Shown: piece after piece, positions 1 through 9,687 of the stretch | How the letters are laid out: each line of letters begins with the position of its first letter | Position numbering within the stretch: the stretch's first letter is position 1 | From: Pantoea wallisii | GTDB lineage: Bacteria > Pseudomonadota > Gammaproteobacteria > Enterobacterales > Enterobacteriaceae | DNA length: 63,406 bases | Assembly: GCF_002095485.1 (NCBI RefSeq) | Contig: NZ_MLFS01000021.1 | Location: 1-63,406 of the forward strand | Direction: 5' to 3' | The notes under the pieces: generated by a model | Told to the model about the DNA's origin: nothing | The model's input: the letters and a program-made list of their open reading frames with translations, nothing else | Database searches by the model: none | Made by a program: the position numbers and the translations under genes

Positions 1-155
1 GTTCCTGCGGCATACTTTGCGCTACCGTGGCGTTGGCTGCGCTTGCTCGCCCCGGTCACATACTGATGTATGCTCCCGGGAACTCACGCCCTTGCCGCCT
101 TGCGGTAGCACAAATTATTTTGCAGGACCTCCTGCGGCATACTTTGCGCTACCGC
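1..155. repeat. Intergenic repeat with 24-bp direct terminal repeats
   Basis: The same roughly 24-bp string (beginning CCTGCGGCATACTTTGCGC) occurs at about 5-28 and again at about 130-153. Between them lies an imperfect palindrome around 50-82, a GC-rich arm flanking ACATACTGATGTATG. A related copy in the other orientation is at about 27645-27679. This looks like a dispersed, non-coding enterobacterial intergenic repeat. It may be cut by the left window edge, so its full length is unknown. Confidence 0.6.
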
Positions 156-997
156 ATTTTTGTAGTGGCGACCCACAGGCCGTCAGGCCGGCGGGCCACC
201 AGCAAGGCCGTTGCGGGATTTAACACGCGCCGCCAGCAAGACTCAGGCTGATAACGCAGCGTATTCAAATTCCCCTGCAAAACCAGATCGCGCTTAAGCA
301 GAGACACCTGACGGCAAACTTCGGCCATCTGGCGCTGATCGCGCAGTTTACTCTGCCATTTCGTGGGGACCTGATCGAACTGTTGATAAAGCGCCTCCAG
401 CGAACCGAACTGCAGCAACAATTCACGTGCGCTCTTGGGGCCGATCCCCGGTACGCCTGGAATTTTACTGCTACTGATTCCGCATAACCCCCAGTAATCG
501 GGTAACTGTGCAGGCGTAACACCGAACGCCTGCTCAATAAACGGCACATCCAGCCAGCGCTTCTGAAAATAGTCGCGAATGCGGATATTGGGTGCCAGCA
601 GCTGACAATAGCCCTTATCGGTAGAGACGATTGTCGCCTGATGACCGGCATCAGCCATTTTAACCGCCAGCGTGGCCGCCAGATCGTCGGCCTCATCGAG
701 ATCGGCAACCCAGCAACTCACGCCGGCCGCGCGAAAAGCCTCCTGCAGCGTGGGCATCTCCTGCTGAAGATCGTCTGGCATAGGTGGCCGGCCGGCTTTG
801 TAGTCCGGCAACAGTTGATGACGCCAGCCCGCCTGACGCTCGTGACTATCGAACACGGCAACAACGTGCGTCGGGCGTGTATGCCCAAGCAACTGGTGCA
901 GCGCCGCCACACAGGCTTCACGGCATGGCGAACCCTGTACCGCATGTAAACGGCGGATCAGGTTAAGCGCATCAATAATGAGTAGATGGAGCGGCAT
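149..997 (-). CDS. xni: Flap endonuclease Xni (ExoIX-like)
   Basis: This is a FEN/5'-3' exonuclease family protein that binds and cleaves 5' flaps in DNA. The N-terminus ([16 protein letters not shown]), the [10 protein letters not shown] block, the [10 protein letters not shown] metal-site block, [10 protein letters not shown] and the helix-hairpin-helix-like [15 protein letters not shown] are all typical of Xni. The protein is 282 aa against about 251 in E. coli. The extra 28-30 residues after [10 protein letters not shown] are encoded by intergenic repeat sequence, where the first stop is met. The start is the ATG at 997. It is transcribed away from ppnN with only a short gap and is probably the distal gene of the group. 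Confidence 0.93.
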   Translation of the reverse strand: MPLHLLIIDALNLIRRLHAVQGSPCREACVAALHQLLGHTRPTHVVAVFDSHERQAGWRHQLLPDYKAGRPPMPDDLQQEMPTLQEAFRAAGVSCWVADLDEADDLAATLAVKMADAGHQATIVSTDKGYCQLLAPNIRIRDYFQKRWLDVPFIEQAFGVTPAQLPDYWGLCGISSSKIPGVPGIGPKSARELLLQFGSLEALYQQFDQVPTKWQSKLRDQRQMAEVCRQVSLLKRDLVLQGNLNTLRYQPESCWRRVLNPATALLVARRPDGLWVATTKMR

Positions 998-1034
998 AGT
1001 GATAGCGGCAGCCCGCAGGCTGCCTCCCGGTGAG

Positions 1035-2399
1035 TTATTTGATGATTTCGTAGCAGGGGATATAGGCGCTGCCCGGTAACTTCATGCGCTGCTGCGCAAC
1101 AAAGCCCTGCAGCAGCTCATCCATACGATGCATCAGATCCGCATCACCGTGCAGCCTGTAGGGGCCTTTCTCGCGGATTTCGCGAATACCTATCTCCTTC
1201 ACGTTACCGGCAACGATGCCGGAGAACGCACGACGCAGATCCGCCGCCAGTTTTTCTGCAGGCTGATTCGGGAACAGCTTAAGGTTCGCCATGTTCTCAT
1301 GGGTGGGCAGGAACGGCACCTGCAGATCAGGCGCGATGCGGATGGACCAGTTAAAGCTGTAAGCATCCCCGGTTTCACGGCGATACTCTTTCACCTGCGG
1401 CATCGCTTTCTTCATCTGCCGCGCCACTTCGGCTGCATCATCAATGATGATCGTGTAGTGCTTACGCGCTGTTTCACCCAAGGTATTCACAATGAAATCA
1501 TCCAGCACGCGGAAGTAATCCGCGCTCTCTTTCGGACCGGTCAGAATCAGCGGCAGCACCTGATCGCGGTTATGCGGATTCATCAGAATACCAAGCAGAT
1601 ACAGCAGCTCTTCGGCAGTACCGACCCCGCCCGGGAAAATCACAATCCCGTGAGCGATACGCACAAAGGCTTCCAGACGCTTTTCAATATCCGGCATGAT
1701 GATCAACTCATTGACCAGCGGATTTGGCGGCTCTGCGGCGATAATGGAAGGCTCGGTCAGGCCGATAAAGCGGCTATCGTGATAGCGCTGCTGCGCATGG
1801 CCCACTGCCGCACCTTTCATCGGTGCCTCCATCACGCCCGGTCCGCAGCCGGTGCAGATGTTCAGCTCACGCAGGCCCATCTGGGTGCCGACGTTACGAC
1901 AGTACTGATACTCCACCGCGTTAATTGAGTGGCCGCCCCAGCACACCACGGTGTTGGGGTATTCACCAATGTGCAGCGCACGCGCGTTACGCAAAATTGA
2001 GAAGACCAGGTTAGTAATCTGCGCTGAATCCTGGCTATCTACATCCTGATAACGTCCGGCAGCAGAGAGCTGACCGTTAACAAACAGAATGTCACGCAGC
2101 ACGGCAAACAGATTGGCCTGCAGCGAACGGATGATCCGGCCATCGACAAAGGCCTCTTCCGGCGGATTGATCAGCTCAAGCTTTACGCCGCGCTCGCGGC
2201 GCAGCACGTTAATATCAAAGTTCTCAAAGCGGGAAAGCAGTTCGTGACTACTGTCGGTCTGGCTACCGGAGTTGAGCACCGCGAGCGAACAGTTACGGAA
2301 CAGCTGGTAAAGATCGCTGCTGGCGGTTTGCTTCAGCATGTCTACTTCCAGCTGGGAGAGCAGATCCATCGAGCCAAGCGGGCTGATATGTGTAATCAA
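1035..2399 (-). CDS. ppnN: Nucleotide 5'-monophosphate nucleosidase PpnN
   Basis: PpnN (formerly YgdH) hydrolyses purine and pyrimidine nucleoside monophosphates to base plus ribose 5-phosphate and in E. coli is a (p)ppGpp target. The Rossmann-type LOG-family core is visible, with the glycine-rich [16 protein letters not shown] and the phosphate-binding [17 protein letters not shown] chose the TTG at 2399 as start: it is preceded by AAGGAG at good spacing, gives [11 protein letters not shown] as in E. coli, and yields 454 aa, exactly the E. coli length. An upstream in-frame ATG at 2420 has no such support. The neighbours are xni and queF, as in E. coli. Confidence 0.95.
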   Translation of the reverse strand: MITHISPLGSMDLLSQLEVDMLKQTASSDLYQLFRNCSLAVLNSGSQTDSSHELLSRFENFDINVLRRERGVKLELINPPEEAFVDGRIIRSLQANLFAVLRDILFVNGQLSAAGRYQDVDSQDSAQITNLVFSILRNARALHIGEYPNTVVCWGGHSINAVEYQYCRNVGTQMGLRELNICTGCGPGVMEAPMKGAAVGHAQQRYHDSRFIGLTEPSIIAAEPPNPLVNELIIMPDIEKRLEAFVRIAHGIVIFPGGVGTAEELLYLLGILMNPHNRDQVLPLILTGPKESADYFRVLDDFIVNTLGETARKHYTIIIDDAAEVARQMKKAMPQVKEYRRETGDAYSFNWSIRIAPDLQVPFLPTHENMANLKLFPNQPAEKLAADLRRAFSGIVAGNVKEIGIREIREKGPYRLHGDADLMHRMDELLQGFVAQQRMKLPGSAYIPCYEIIK

Positions 2400-2580
2400 G
2401 AGAACTCCTTTACACGCCAATGCGTGATTAATGACGCTGCGCGTAAACCACTGGCAGCGACGAAAATCCTTTGTGCGCAGCGGTAACGCCTGCGCCTTTG
2501 ACAGAGTAACGTTGTCGGTCGTGAATGCTCAAGAGGAACCGCGCATCCGTGCTGCGGCCTGCGAGGTGTCTCGCAATCTG

Positions 2581-3426
2581 TTACTGACGCGCCAGGCGTG
2601 AATAGCCGGGCGTGAACGGCACATTGCTGCGCCACGGATTGATATCCAATCCGCCACGCCGCGTGTAGCGCGCATAGACTGTCAGGGATTCAGGGTGGCA
2701 AAAGCGCTGAACGTCGTTGAAAATGCGCTCAACGCACTGCTCATGGAACTCATTATGCTGGCGGAAGGAGATGAGATAGCGCAGCAGCGCTTCGCGATCG
2801 ATGCGCGCGCCGCGGTAGCGGATCATGACTGATCCCCAGTCTGGCTGATTGGTGATCAGGCAGTTGGATTTGAGCAGGTGGCTGACCAGCGTCTCTTCAA
2901 CAATTTCACCGCCGGTGGCATTCGCCAGGTAATCAGCATTAAAGCCGTAATCGCTAACAGTAATATCCTGTTCATCGATGACGTCACCGCTGAAGTGGCC
3001 GATGGGCTGACCCTCAACTTCGCTCAGGCGGAACAGCGCCACGCTGACTTCTCCCTTAGCGCAGTGGCTGAGATCGCGCTCAAGCGTCTGGCGTACCTCG
3101 CCCCAGTCGGCGAAAATCGTCTGATTAAAACTGTTAAGATAGAGCTTAAAACTTTTAGACTCGATCAGGTTTTCGCTGTCTGCGCGCAGCACAACTTCGC
3201 CGACCGCCACCTGCGGCACGCCTTTGCTATTGAGCCAGGAGAGCTCATACAGCGTCCAGATATCCGCACCGTGAAACGGCAGGTTATCGGGGTAGAGCCC
3301 CAGCGGTTCGCGATTGAGACTGCGCGGCACGGATTGCAGCAGCGTGTTATCGTAGCGATCAACATACGCGGTGGGCTTACCTAAGGTCAGGCCGCTTAAT
3401 GCCGGATCGCGATTTTCAGAAGACAT
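2581..3426 (-). CDS. queF: NADPH-dependent 7-cyano-7-deazaguanine reductase QueF
   Basis: QueF reduces preQ0 to preQ1 in queuosine biosynthesis, using NADPH. The bimodular (long) QueF form is evident: the substrate motif [15 protein letters not shown] near residues 89-103, and the catalytic cysteine (about C189) in [15 protein letters not shown]. The C-terminal [17 protein letters not shown] is also conserved. The ATG at 3426 (MSSENRD) gives 281 aa, close to 282 in E. coli; a GTG at 3438 is an alternative. The window also carries queE and queD near 26-28 kb, so three preQ-pathway genes are present, though not as one operon. Confidence 0.95.
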   Translation of the reverse strand: MSSENRDPALSGLTLGKPTAYVDRYDNTLLQSVPRSLNREPLGLYPDNLPFHGADIWTLYELSWLNSKGVPQVAVGEVVLRADSENLIESKSFKLYLNSFNQTIFADWGEVRQTLERDLSHCAKGEVSVALFRLSEVEGQPIGHFSGDVIDEQDITVSDYGFNADYLANATGGEIVEETLVSHLLKSNCLITNQPDWGSVMIRYRGARIDREALLRYLISFRQHNEFHEQCVERIFNDVQRFCHPESLTVYARYTRRGGLDINPWRSNVPFTPGYSRLARQ

Positions 3427-3488
3427 AACGGTTACCACTAAATTCCATCAAAGTGGCTAAGTGTAACCGATCACCAGCGAGAAGATGA

Positions 3489-4037
3489 ATGATGCCGCAC
3501 ACCGCAGAGGCTCTGCACGATTTTACCGCCCGCTATATTGCTCACTGGCAGCAGCAGCACGGCCATCTCCCCGCCAGCGAAGCGTTGCTGGATATCCCTT
3601 CGCCGTGCACCGTCAGTATGCTGGATGAACGTGTACTCTGGCAGCCGCAGCCGTTTACGCTGCCAGCCACGCTGGAAGCGGTAGAGCGCGCGCTGGATAT
3701 CCAGCTGCAGCCGGAGATTACCGCGTTCTATACCACCCAGTTTGCCGGGGATATGATGGCGCGTTTTGCCGGGCAATCCGTTACGCTGCTGCAGGTGTGG
3801 AGTGAAGCAGATTTTACCCGCTTGCAGGAGAATCTGATTGGTCATCTGGTGATGAAACGCCGCTTAAAACAGAGCCCAACCCTCTTTATTGCCACCACGG
3901 ATTCAGAGCAGGATGTGATTGCCATATGTAATCTGACCGGTGAAGTGATTCTGGAGCAGCCTGGCAGTAAAAAACGGGAAGTTCTTTCGCCCGGGATTGA
4001 GACATTTCTTAATGCTTTACAACCTGTTAGTGACTGA
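3489..4037 (+). CDS. syd: SecY-interacting protein Syd
   Basis: Syd is a small acidic cytosolic protein that binds SecY and affects translocon assembly and quality control. The 182-aa product matches the E. coli length (181) and retains characteristic blocks such as ARYIAHW, YTTQFAGDMMARF, LQENLIGHLVMKRRLK and PTLFIATTDSE. It is divergent from queF, with about 60 bp between the starts. Two adjacent ATG codons (3489 and 3492) are possible starts. The downstream neighbour is the CsrB sRNA, the same arrangement as in E. coli. Confidence 0.93.
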   Translation: MMPHTAEALHDFTARYIAHWQQQHGHLPASEALLDIPSPCTVSMLDERVLWQPQPFTLPATLEAVERALDIQLQPEITAFYTTQFAGDMMARFAGQSVTLLQVWSEADFTRLQENLIGHLVMKRRLKQSPTLFIATTDSEQDVIAICNLTGEVILEQPGSKKREVLSPGIETFLNALQPVSD

Positions 4038-4061
4038 CTTGCAGAGTTATCCTGCACCGCT

Positions 4062-4102
4062 TGTAAGATATGTCGCACAAGGCGTGTGAGAGATCGCCTG
4101 AA
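4062..4102 (+). promoter_or_regulatory. Candidate UvrY (BarA/UvrY) boxes upstream of csrB
   Basis: Two imperfect matches to the TGTAAG-N6-CTTACA response-regulator palindrome lie about 140-180 bp upstream of CsrB. TGTAAG-ATATGT-CGCACA is at 4062-4079 and TGTGAG-AGATCG-CCTGAA at 4085-4102. In each the left half is good and the right half degenerate. The known distal UvrY box of E. coli csrB also begins TGTGAGAGATC. The assignment rests on position and half-site match only. Confidence 0.45.
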
Positions 4103-4109
4103 TGTGTTG

Positions 4110-4127
4110 CAGACTTCCGGAAGTCTG
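4110..4127. promoter_or_regulatory. Perfect 18-bp palindrome upstream of csrB
   Basis: CAGACTTCCGGAAGTCTG is a perfect 18-bp inverted repeat between the candidate UvrY boxes and the csrB promoter. It lacks a T-run, so it is not a clear terminator for syd. It could be an operator or the foot of a short hairpin; I do not recognise the cognate protein. Confidence 0.35.
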
Positions 4128-4242
4128 TAATGTAAAAAGATTGTGAATCATGGAGTTATGGTACCAGTCTGAAAATTGAGACAATACTTGATTGATTAAC
4201 ATCTTTTACTCTCTTGTTATTACGATGGTTTCTGACAGAATA

Positions 4243-4559
4243 GTCACCACTGGCAGGAAGCCACGGATTGAGAGACGTTCAGGAGAATGTCAGCCAGGCG
4301 GCAGGAACGTAACGGAGTTTACGTCACATGGAAGGCTTGAGGATGAAGCAGGACACTCAGGATTGAGTAAAAGGACACCTCCAGGATGGAGAATGAGAGC
4401 CACGCGGGATGTGGCGGGCCAGGATGCTAAGGACCAATGTCATGATGACAGGCAACGGAGCGCGCAGGAACAGTTGTCATGGATGAGCAGGGAGCACAGC
4501 GGTGGCGGGATTGCTGCAAACGAACCGGGAGCACTGTAATCACAGTGCTCCCTTTTTTA
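4243..4559 (+). ncRNA. csrB: CsrB small RNA, antagonist of CsrA
   Basis: CsrB titrates CsrA through many GGA motifs displayed in hairpin loops. About 21 GGA trinucleotides occur in roughly 317 nt, many in the loop context CAGGAUG or AGGAC flanked by short inverted repeats, for example the block around 4377-4393 that matches E. coli CsrB. The 3' end, from the GGATGAGCAGGGAGCA block to the terminator hairpin, also matches E. coli. The location between syd and yqcC is the E. coli location. The 5' end is approximate, placed after a weak -10 around 4235-4241. CsrA itself is encoded at 62818. Confidence 0.93.
4527..4559 (+). terminator. Intrinsic terminator of csrB
   Basis: GGGAGCACTGT and ACAGTGCTCCC form an 11-bp stem with a very short loop, followed by a run of six T. 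It is the 3' end of CsrB. Confidence 0.92.
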
Positions 4560-4626
4560 TGCCGTTTTTTACGCACGGCAGGCGTAGTGATATGATTGCC
4601 GCCCCATTTTTTCCCGGAGCTGGCGT

Positions 4627-4953
4627 ATGTCAACGCACTTGATTATTGAGCGGCTGCAGCAGGTCGAAGCGGTGATGCGCGAACACGACCACTGGCAGGC
4701 GCACTCCCCGGAGGCTGAAGCCTTCAACAGTACCGAACCTTTCTGCCTGGATACGCTCCAGCCACTGGAGTGGCTACAGTGGGTGCTGATCCCACGCCTC
4801 TACGCGCTGATTGAGGCCGGGGCATCACTGCCGCAGGACTTTGCCGTTACGCCCTATTATGAAGTGGCGCTCCCCCCCTCGACGCCAGGCCATGCGGCGC
4901 TGCTGGCTACGCTGAACAAGCTGGATGCGCTGTTTCAGGAACCTTCGCTCTGA
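4627..4953 (+). CDS. yqcC: YqcC family protein
   Basis: This is a small conserved enterobacterial protein of 108 aa (109 in E. coli) with no established function. The conserved core FNSTEPFCLDTLQPLEWLQWVLIPRLYALIEAG and the C-terminal LNKLDALF are present. Its stop overlaps the truC start (TGATG), so the two are probably translationally coupled, which links it loosely to tRNA modification. The start at 4627 follows a GGAGC Shine-Dalgarno sequence. Confidence 0.92.
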   Translation: MSTHLIIERLQQVEAVMREHDHWQAHSPEAEAFNSTEPFCLDTLQPLEWLQWVLIPRLYALIEAGASLPQDFAVTPYYEVALPPSTPGHAALLATLNKLDALFQEPSL

Positions 4954-5732
4954 TGCTCGAGATTATCTATCAGGATGAGTGGCTGGTGGCCGTTAATAAA
5001 CCGGCCGGCTGGCTGGTGCACCGCAGCTGGCTCGATCGCAAAGAGAAAGTGGTGGTGATGCAAACGGTGCGTGACCAGATAGGCCAGCACGTGTTTACCG
5101 CTCATCGTCTTGATCGTCCTACCTCCGGCGTGCTGCTGATGGGGTTATCAAGCGATGTGGGCCGCCTGCTGGCGCAGCAGTTTGAACAGCACCAGATACA
5201 GAAGACCTATCATGCCGTGCTGCGCGGCTGGCTCGACGGACGCGCCACGCTGGATTATCCCCTGATGGAAGAGCTGGATAAAATCGCCGACAAGTTCGCC
5301 ACCGAACCGCGTGCGCCGCAGCCGGCCGTCACCGATTATCACACCTTAGCCCACGCCGAGATGCCGGTTGCCATCGGTAAATACAGTAGCGCGCGTTACA
5401 CCCTGGTTGAGATGTCGCCGCGTACCGGCCGCAAGCACCAGCTGCGTCGCCATATGTCGCATCTGCGCCATCCGATTATCGGTGACAGCGCCCACGGCGA
5501 TTTGCGGCAGAACCGCGGTGCCGCCGCGCACTTTGGCCTGGATCGGCTGATGCTGCATGCCAGCGCGCTGTCGCTAAGCCATCCGGTTACCGGCGCGCCG
5601 CTGGTGATTCGTGCCGGACTGGATCGCGTCTGGCAACAGATGCTGCAGCAGTTTGGCTGGCAGGAACAGCTCTCCGATGTGCCGAGGGTTGAGTTTGCCG
5701 CTGAGGCAGTCCAGGATAAGCCCACAGCATAA
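4953..5732 (+). CDS. truC: tRNA pseudouridine(65) synthase TruC
   Basis: TruC isomerises U65 to pseudouridine in the acceptor/T-arm region of certain tRNAs. It is an RluA-family enzyme: the catalytic aspartate (D54) sits in HRLDRPTSG, followed by the family blocks TYHAVLRGW, PRTGRKHQLRRHM and HPIIGD. The length of 259 aa agrees with the family (260 in E. coli). Its start overlaps the yqcC stop and yqcA follows 12 bp downstream, giving a yqcC-truC-yqcA operon as in E. coli. Confidence 0.95.
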   Translation: MLEIIYQDEWLVAVNKPAGWLVHRSWLDRKEKVVVMQTVRDQIGQHVFTAHRLDRPTSGVLLMGLSSDVGRLLAQQFEQHQIQKTYHAVLRGWLDGRATLDYPLMEELDKIADKFATEPRAPQPAVTDYHTLAHAEMPVAIGKYSSARYTLVEMSPRTGRKHQLRRHMSHLRHPIIGDSAHGDLRQNRGAAAHFGLDRLMLHASALSLSHPVTGAPLVIRAGLDRVWQQMLQQFGWQEQLSDVPRVEFAAEAVQDKPTA

Positions 5733-5744
5733 AGGAGCGGCAAG

Positions 5745-6191
5745 ATGGCAAAGATTGGCATTTTTACAGGTACGGTTTACGGCAACGCACTGCTGGTGGC
5801 CGAAGAGGCTCAGCCGGTATTAGAGGCGCAGGGGCACGAGGTAAAGGTATTTGAGGATCCGTCGCTGGCGGACTGGCAGGCCTATAGCCAGGATGCGGTA
5901 TTGATTGTGACCTCAACCACTGGTCAGGGCGATTTCCCGGACAACATCGCCCGCCTGTATGTCCAGGTGCGTGATGAGCTGGGCTATCAGCCGGCGCTGC
6001 GTTACGGCGTCATCGCACTGGGCGACAGCAGCTACGAGAACTTCTGCGGCGCCGGCAAGACCTTTGACGCGACACTGCAGGAGCAGCAAGCACAGCGCCT
6101 GGGCGAGGTGCTGCTGGTGGACGCAATAGAAAACCCGGAGCCGGAAGCCGTAACCACACCCTGGGTTGAGAGCTGGGGTAAGCTGTTGTAA
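5745..6191 (+). CDS. yqcA: Flavodoxin YqcA (MioC-like)
   Basis: This is a short-chain flavodoxin that binds FMN and is expected to be a low-potential electron carrier; its physiological partner is not established. The phosphate-binding loop [14 protein letters not shown], the [11 protein letters not shown] loop and the [15 protein letters not shown] region are typical of the MioC/YqcA group. At 148 aa it is close to E. coli YqcA (149). It is the last gene of the yqcC-truC-yqcA operon and converges with garD across a hairpin. Confidence 0.93.
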   Translation: MAKIGIFTGTVYGNALLVAEEAQPVLEAQGHEVKVFEDPSLADWQAYSQDAVLIVTSTTGQGDFPDNIARLYVQVRDELGYQPALRYGVIALGDSSYENFCGAGKTFDATLQEQQAQRLGEVLLVDAIENPEPEAVTTPWVESWGKLL

Positions 6192-6205
6192 GTCATCTTA
6201 CGCAC

Positions 6206-6251
6206 TCTCCCGTCTCACCTGCTCCGCTGTCGGAGAGGGTGGGACGGGAGA
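6206..6251. terminator. Hairpin between convergent yqcA and garD
   Basis: A long near-perfect inverted repeat has arms starting CTCCCGTCTCACC and ending GGGTGGGACGGGAG around a CTGT loop. It fills the 74-bp convergent gap. There is no strong T-run, so it may be a bidirectional terminator or an RNA-stabilising intergenic repeat. Confidence 0.5.
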
Positions 6252-6265
6252 CCGCGACTCTGCCC

Positions 6266-7825
6266 TTACGTCACGGGGGCCGGATTGAACACCGCCAGCT
6301 GATTACGAATTCCCCAGCGATCTGACCACGTCTGCTGGCGCCCGCTGGCGATATCCAGAATCAACTCAAACAGTCGCCAGCCGACCTGCTCAATACTCTC
6401 TTCTCCGGTAGCAATCGTGCCGGCATTGATATCCATCAAATCGTGCCAGCGGTTCGCCAGTGCGCTGCGCGTCGCCATTTTAATGACCGGGATGGCGGCC
6501 AGTCCGTACGGCGTGCCGCGTCCGGTTGTGAACACCTGCAAGGTTATGCCCGAGGCCATCTGCTGTGTGCCGCAGACAAAATCACTGGCCGGTGTGGCAG
6601 CATAAATCAGGCCGCGTTTGGTCGGGCGCTGACCCGGCGAAAGCACTTCAACAATCGGGCTGCGGCCGGATTTGGCGATCGACCCCAGCGCTTTCTCCAC
6701 CACGTTGGCCAGCCCGCCTTTTTTATTACCCGGTGAGGGATTGGCGCTGCGGTCGGTTTGCCCCTGGCTGAGATAATCGTCATACCAGGCCATCTCTTCC
6801 AGCAGACGCCTGCCAACGGCTTCATCCACCACGCGCGGCGTCAGCAGGTGGATTGCATCGCGTACTTCCGTTACTTCGGAGAACATCACCGTTGCGCCGC
6901 AGCGCACCAGTAAATCGGAGGCAAAGCCCACGGCCGGATTGGCAGTCACACCCGAGAAAGCATCGCTGCCGCCGCACTGCGTACCGATGACCAGATCGGC
7001 TGCCGGACAGCGCTCCCGCTGGCGTTGATTCAGTCTTTTAAGATGGCGCTCCGCTACCTGCAGAATCTCATCGACCATCGCACCAAAGCCGATGTGGCGC
7101 TCATCCTGCAACCGCACAATATCGTTATCATCCAGGGAGATCGCCTGCACGTCGGGCGTTCCGGTCAGCAGGCGCTCCGGCTGCAGCTTCTCACAGCCGA
7201 GGCTCACCACCATCACCTCGCCGCCAAAATTGGGGTTCAGCGCCAGATTGTGAATGGTGCGGATCGGTACCACGGCGGCAGGCGCATTAATCGCCACACC
7301 GCAGCCGTATAAATGGTTCAGTGCCACCACACCATCCACATTGGGATAGCGCGGCAGCAGGTCGCGTTCGATAATCTGCACCACATAATCCACCACGCCC
7401 GCCACGCAGTGTACGCTGGTGGTGATGCCCAGCAGATTGCGTGTGCCAACGCTGCCATCCGCATTGCGGTAGCCTTCGAAGGTGTAGCCCTCAAGCGGGG
7501 GCAGATCCGGCGGGACATTATTGGCCAGCGGCAGGCTGTTGAGCGGCGGCGCGTCGGGCAGCGCCACCAGCGACTCTTCGATCCAGCTGCCGCGCGCAAT
7601 AGGGCGCAGCGCCGTGCCAATCACTTCGCCATAGCGCACAATTGCCCCCTGCGGGGCGATATCGCTCAGCGCCACTTTATGGCCCTGCGGCACATGTTCG
7701 GTTAGCTGCAGGCCGTCATCAAAACGTGTACCGGCGGGCAGGCCCTGATCGTTAACCACAATCGCCACGTTATCGGCGTCGTGCACTTTAATGTAGAGCG
7801 GTTTGTCTGTCAGTGGTCGGTTCAT
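6266..7825 (-). CDS. garD: Galactarate dehydratase GarD
   Basis: GarD dehydrates meso-galactarate (mucate) to 5-keto-4-deoxy-D-glucarate, the entry step of mucate breakdown. It belongs to the UxaA/altronate-dehydratase family: an N-terminal SAF-like domain (about residues 1-95), then the catalytic part with [52 protein letters not shown] and [13 protein letters not shown]. The length of 519 aa compares with 523 in E. coli. It is divergent from gudP with a shared 506-bp regulatory region. In E. coli garD lies at a different locus, so its presence here is a consolidation of the pathway. Confidence 0.96.
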   Translation of the reverse strand: MNRPLTDKPLYIKVHDADNVAIVVNDQGLPAGTRFDDGLQLTEHVPQGHKVALSDIAPQGAIVRYGEVIGTALRPIARGSWIEESLVALPDAPPLNSLPLANNVPPDLPPLEGYTFEGYRNADGSVGTRNLLGITTSVHCVAGVVDYVVQIIERDLLPRYPNVDGVVALNHLYGCGVAINAPAAVVPIRTIHNLALNPNFGGEVMVVSLGCEKLQPERLLTGTPDVQAISLDDNDIVRLQDERHIGFGAMVDEILQVAERHLKRLNQRQRERCPAADLVIGTQCGGSDAFSGVTANPAVGFASDLLVRCGATVMFSEVTEVRDAIHLLTPRVVDEAVGRRLLEEMAWYDDYLSQGQTDRSANPSPGNKKGGLANVVEKALGSIAKSGRSPIVEVLSPGQRPTKRGLIYAATPASDFVCGTQQMASGITLQVFTTGRGTPYGLAAIPVIKMATRSALANRWHDLMDINAGTIATGEESIEQVGWRLFELILDIASGRQQTWSDRWGIRNQLAVFNPAPVT

Positions 7826-8331
7826 TGCTCACCTTCCGGTTTGTCGCGCCGTACTTTGCGGGGCGGTTGAAATTGCTTTCGTCACGTCATCGTTATTTGC
7901 CAGCCTCAGTATATGCAGGGGTATTGGCGCGCGCATTGTGCAACTGACTGGCTTTAAGGCGTTTTCAGCACGCCGTTTGGTTCGTTTTACCAAATACAAG
8001 TGAACAGACTCACAAAGCGTGCTTCTGCTGTTCACTTCTTCACCGTTTCGGTCGTGAAATTAACAGTTCCGTGAGCCACGCCGCAGCCTTATGTGCAAAC
8101 GCCATAAAATAGATTGCGATGCCTGCTAAACCTCGGGCGTTCTTCCAGTGTTTCGCCTCCTGGCTGTTCCTATACTGATTCTCGTTCTTAGACGTTTGGT
8201 TACTCGTCACGACGCATCATCGTTTGCCATAACAACAATCGCCGTGTTTAACCCAACATCATTCTGATACCCAACGCGATGTGTATGCAGTCAGAGTGAA
8301 AGTAGCGTTCGCTATATTTCAGGAGTGCATC
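7826..8331. promoter_or_regulatory. Divergent garD/gudP control region with CRP-like site
   Basis: The 506-bp non-coding interval must hold both promoters of the aldarate regulon. A CRP-like site, AAGTGA-ACAGAC-TCACAA, lies at 7998-8015 with a perfect right half (TCACA). CRP plus CdaR control is known for the E. coli gar/gud genes; I could not identify a CdaR site by eye. A good Shine-Dalgarno AGGAG at 8321 precedes gudP. I see no ORF worth calling in the interval. Confidence 0.45.
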
Positions 8332-9687
8332 ATGAATAGTTACAGCCAGACAGCGGAAGCGGTGCAGAAGCGCACCAATGCCCGTTACTGGATTGTGGTG
8401 ATGTTATTTATCGTCACCTCATTCAACTACGGTGACCGTGCCACCATCTCTATTGCCGGTTCCGCGATGTCGAAAGATATCGGCCTGGATTCGGTCGGTC
8501 TGGGTTACATCTTCTCCGCCTTCTCATGGGCTTACGTTATTGGTCAGATCCCTGGCGGCTGGCTGCTTGACCGCTTCGGATCAAAACGCGTCTACTTCTG
8601 GAGTATTTTCCTCTGGTCGCTGTTCACGCTGCTGCAGGGCTTTGTCGATATCTTCAGCGGCTTTGGCATTGTGATCTCGCTGTTCCTGCTGCGCTTTATG
8701 GTCGGCCTGGCCGAAGCGCCTTCGTTCCCCGGCAACAGCCGGATTGTGGCGGCCTGGTTCCCGGCGCAGGAGCGCGGTACCGCTGTCGCTATCTTTAACT
8801 CGGCACAGTATTTCGCCACGGTGATCTTCGCACCCATCATGGGCTGGCTGGTCTCTGAGGTGGGCTGGGCGCATGTGTTCTGGTTTATGGGCGGTCTCGG
8901 CATCATCCTGAGCTTTATCTGGCTAAAAGTGATGCACGATCCCAACAACCACCCAGGCGTGAACAAGGCGGAGCTGGAGTACATGGAGCAGGGCGGTGCG
9001 CTGATCAACATGGACGCGAAGAAGGCTACGCGCAAAGTCAGCTGGGATGAAAAATGGCACCAGATTAGACAGCTGCTCTCCACCCGTATGATGTGGGGTA
9101 TCTATCTCGGCCAGTACTGCGTCAACGCGCTGACCTACTTCTTTATCACCTGGTTCCCGGTCTATCTGGTGCAGGCGCGCGGCATGTCGATTCTGAAAGC
9201 CGGCTTTATTGCCTCGATTCCGGCGATTTGCGGCTTCCTCGGCGGCGTGCTGGGCGGAATTATCTCTGATTACCTGATGCGTAAAACCGGCTCGCTCAAT
9301 ATTGCGCGTAAAACCCCCATCGTTATCGGCATGCTGCTCTCTATCAGCATGGTGATGTGTAACTACACCGAAACCGAATGGGTGGTGGTGCTGTTCATGG
9401 CGCTGGCGTTCTTCGGTAAAGGCATTGGTGCGCTGGGCTGGGCGGTGATGGCCGATACCGCACCGAAAGAGATCAGCGGCCTGAGCGGTGGCCTGTTCAA
9501 TATGTTTGGTAACTTCTCCGGCATCGTCACGCCTATCGCGATTGGCTACATCATCGCTACCAGCGGTTCGTTTGAAGGCGCGCTGGTATATGTCGGGATT
9601 CATGCCTTTGTCGCCGCCTTTAGCTTCCTGTTTATCACCGGTGACATCAAACGCGTTGAACTGAAACCGTATAAGGAGCCGCAATGA
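8332..9687 (+). CDS. gudP: D-glucarate/D-galactarate MFS transporter GudP
   Basis: GudP is an inner-membrane proton symporter of the anion:cation symporter branch of the MFS, importing D-glucarate, D-galactarate and D-glycerate. The 451-aa protein has a hydrophilic N-terminus followed by about 12 membrane segments. It carries the family blocks [29 protein letters not shown] and the [17 protein letters not shown] signature. The start at 8332 is set by AGGAG seven bases upstream and by the match to E. coli MSSLSQ; an upstream in-frame ATG at 8281 is not supported. It overlaps gudX by ATGA, indicating coupled translation. Confidence 0.95.
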   Translation: MNSYSQTAEAVQKRTNARYWIVVMLFIVTSFNYGDRATISIAGSAMSKDIGLDSVGLGYIFSAFSWAYVIGQIPGGWLLDRFGSKRVYFWSIFLWSLFTLLQGFVDIFSGFGIVISLFLLRFMVGLAEAPSFPGNSRIVAAWFPAQERGTAVAIFNSAQYFATVIFAPIMGWLVSEVGWAHVFWFMGGLGIILSFIWLKVMHDPNNHPGVNKAELEYMEQGGALINMDAKKATRKVSWDEKWHQIRQLLSTRMMWGIYLGQYCVNALTYFFITWFPVYLVQARGMSILKAGFIASIPAICGFLGGVLGGIISDYLMRKTGSLNIARKTPIVIGMLLSISMVMCNYTETEWVVVLFMALAFFGKGIGALGWAVMADTAPKEISGLSGGLFNMFGNFSGIVTPIAIGYIIATSGSFEGALVYVGIHAFVAAFSFLFITGDIKRVELKPYKEPQ

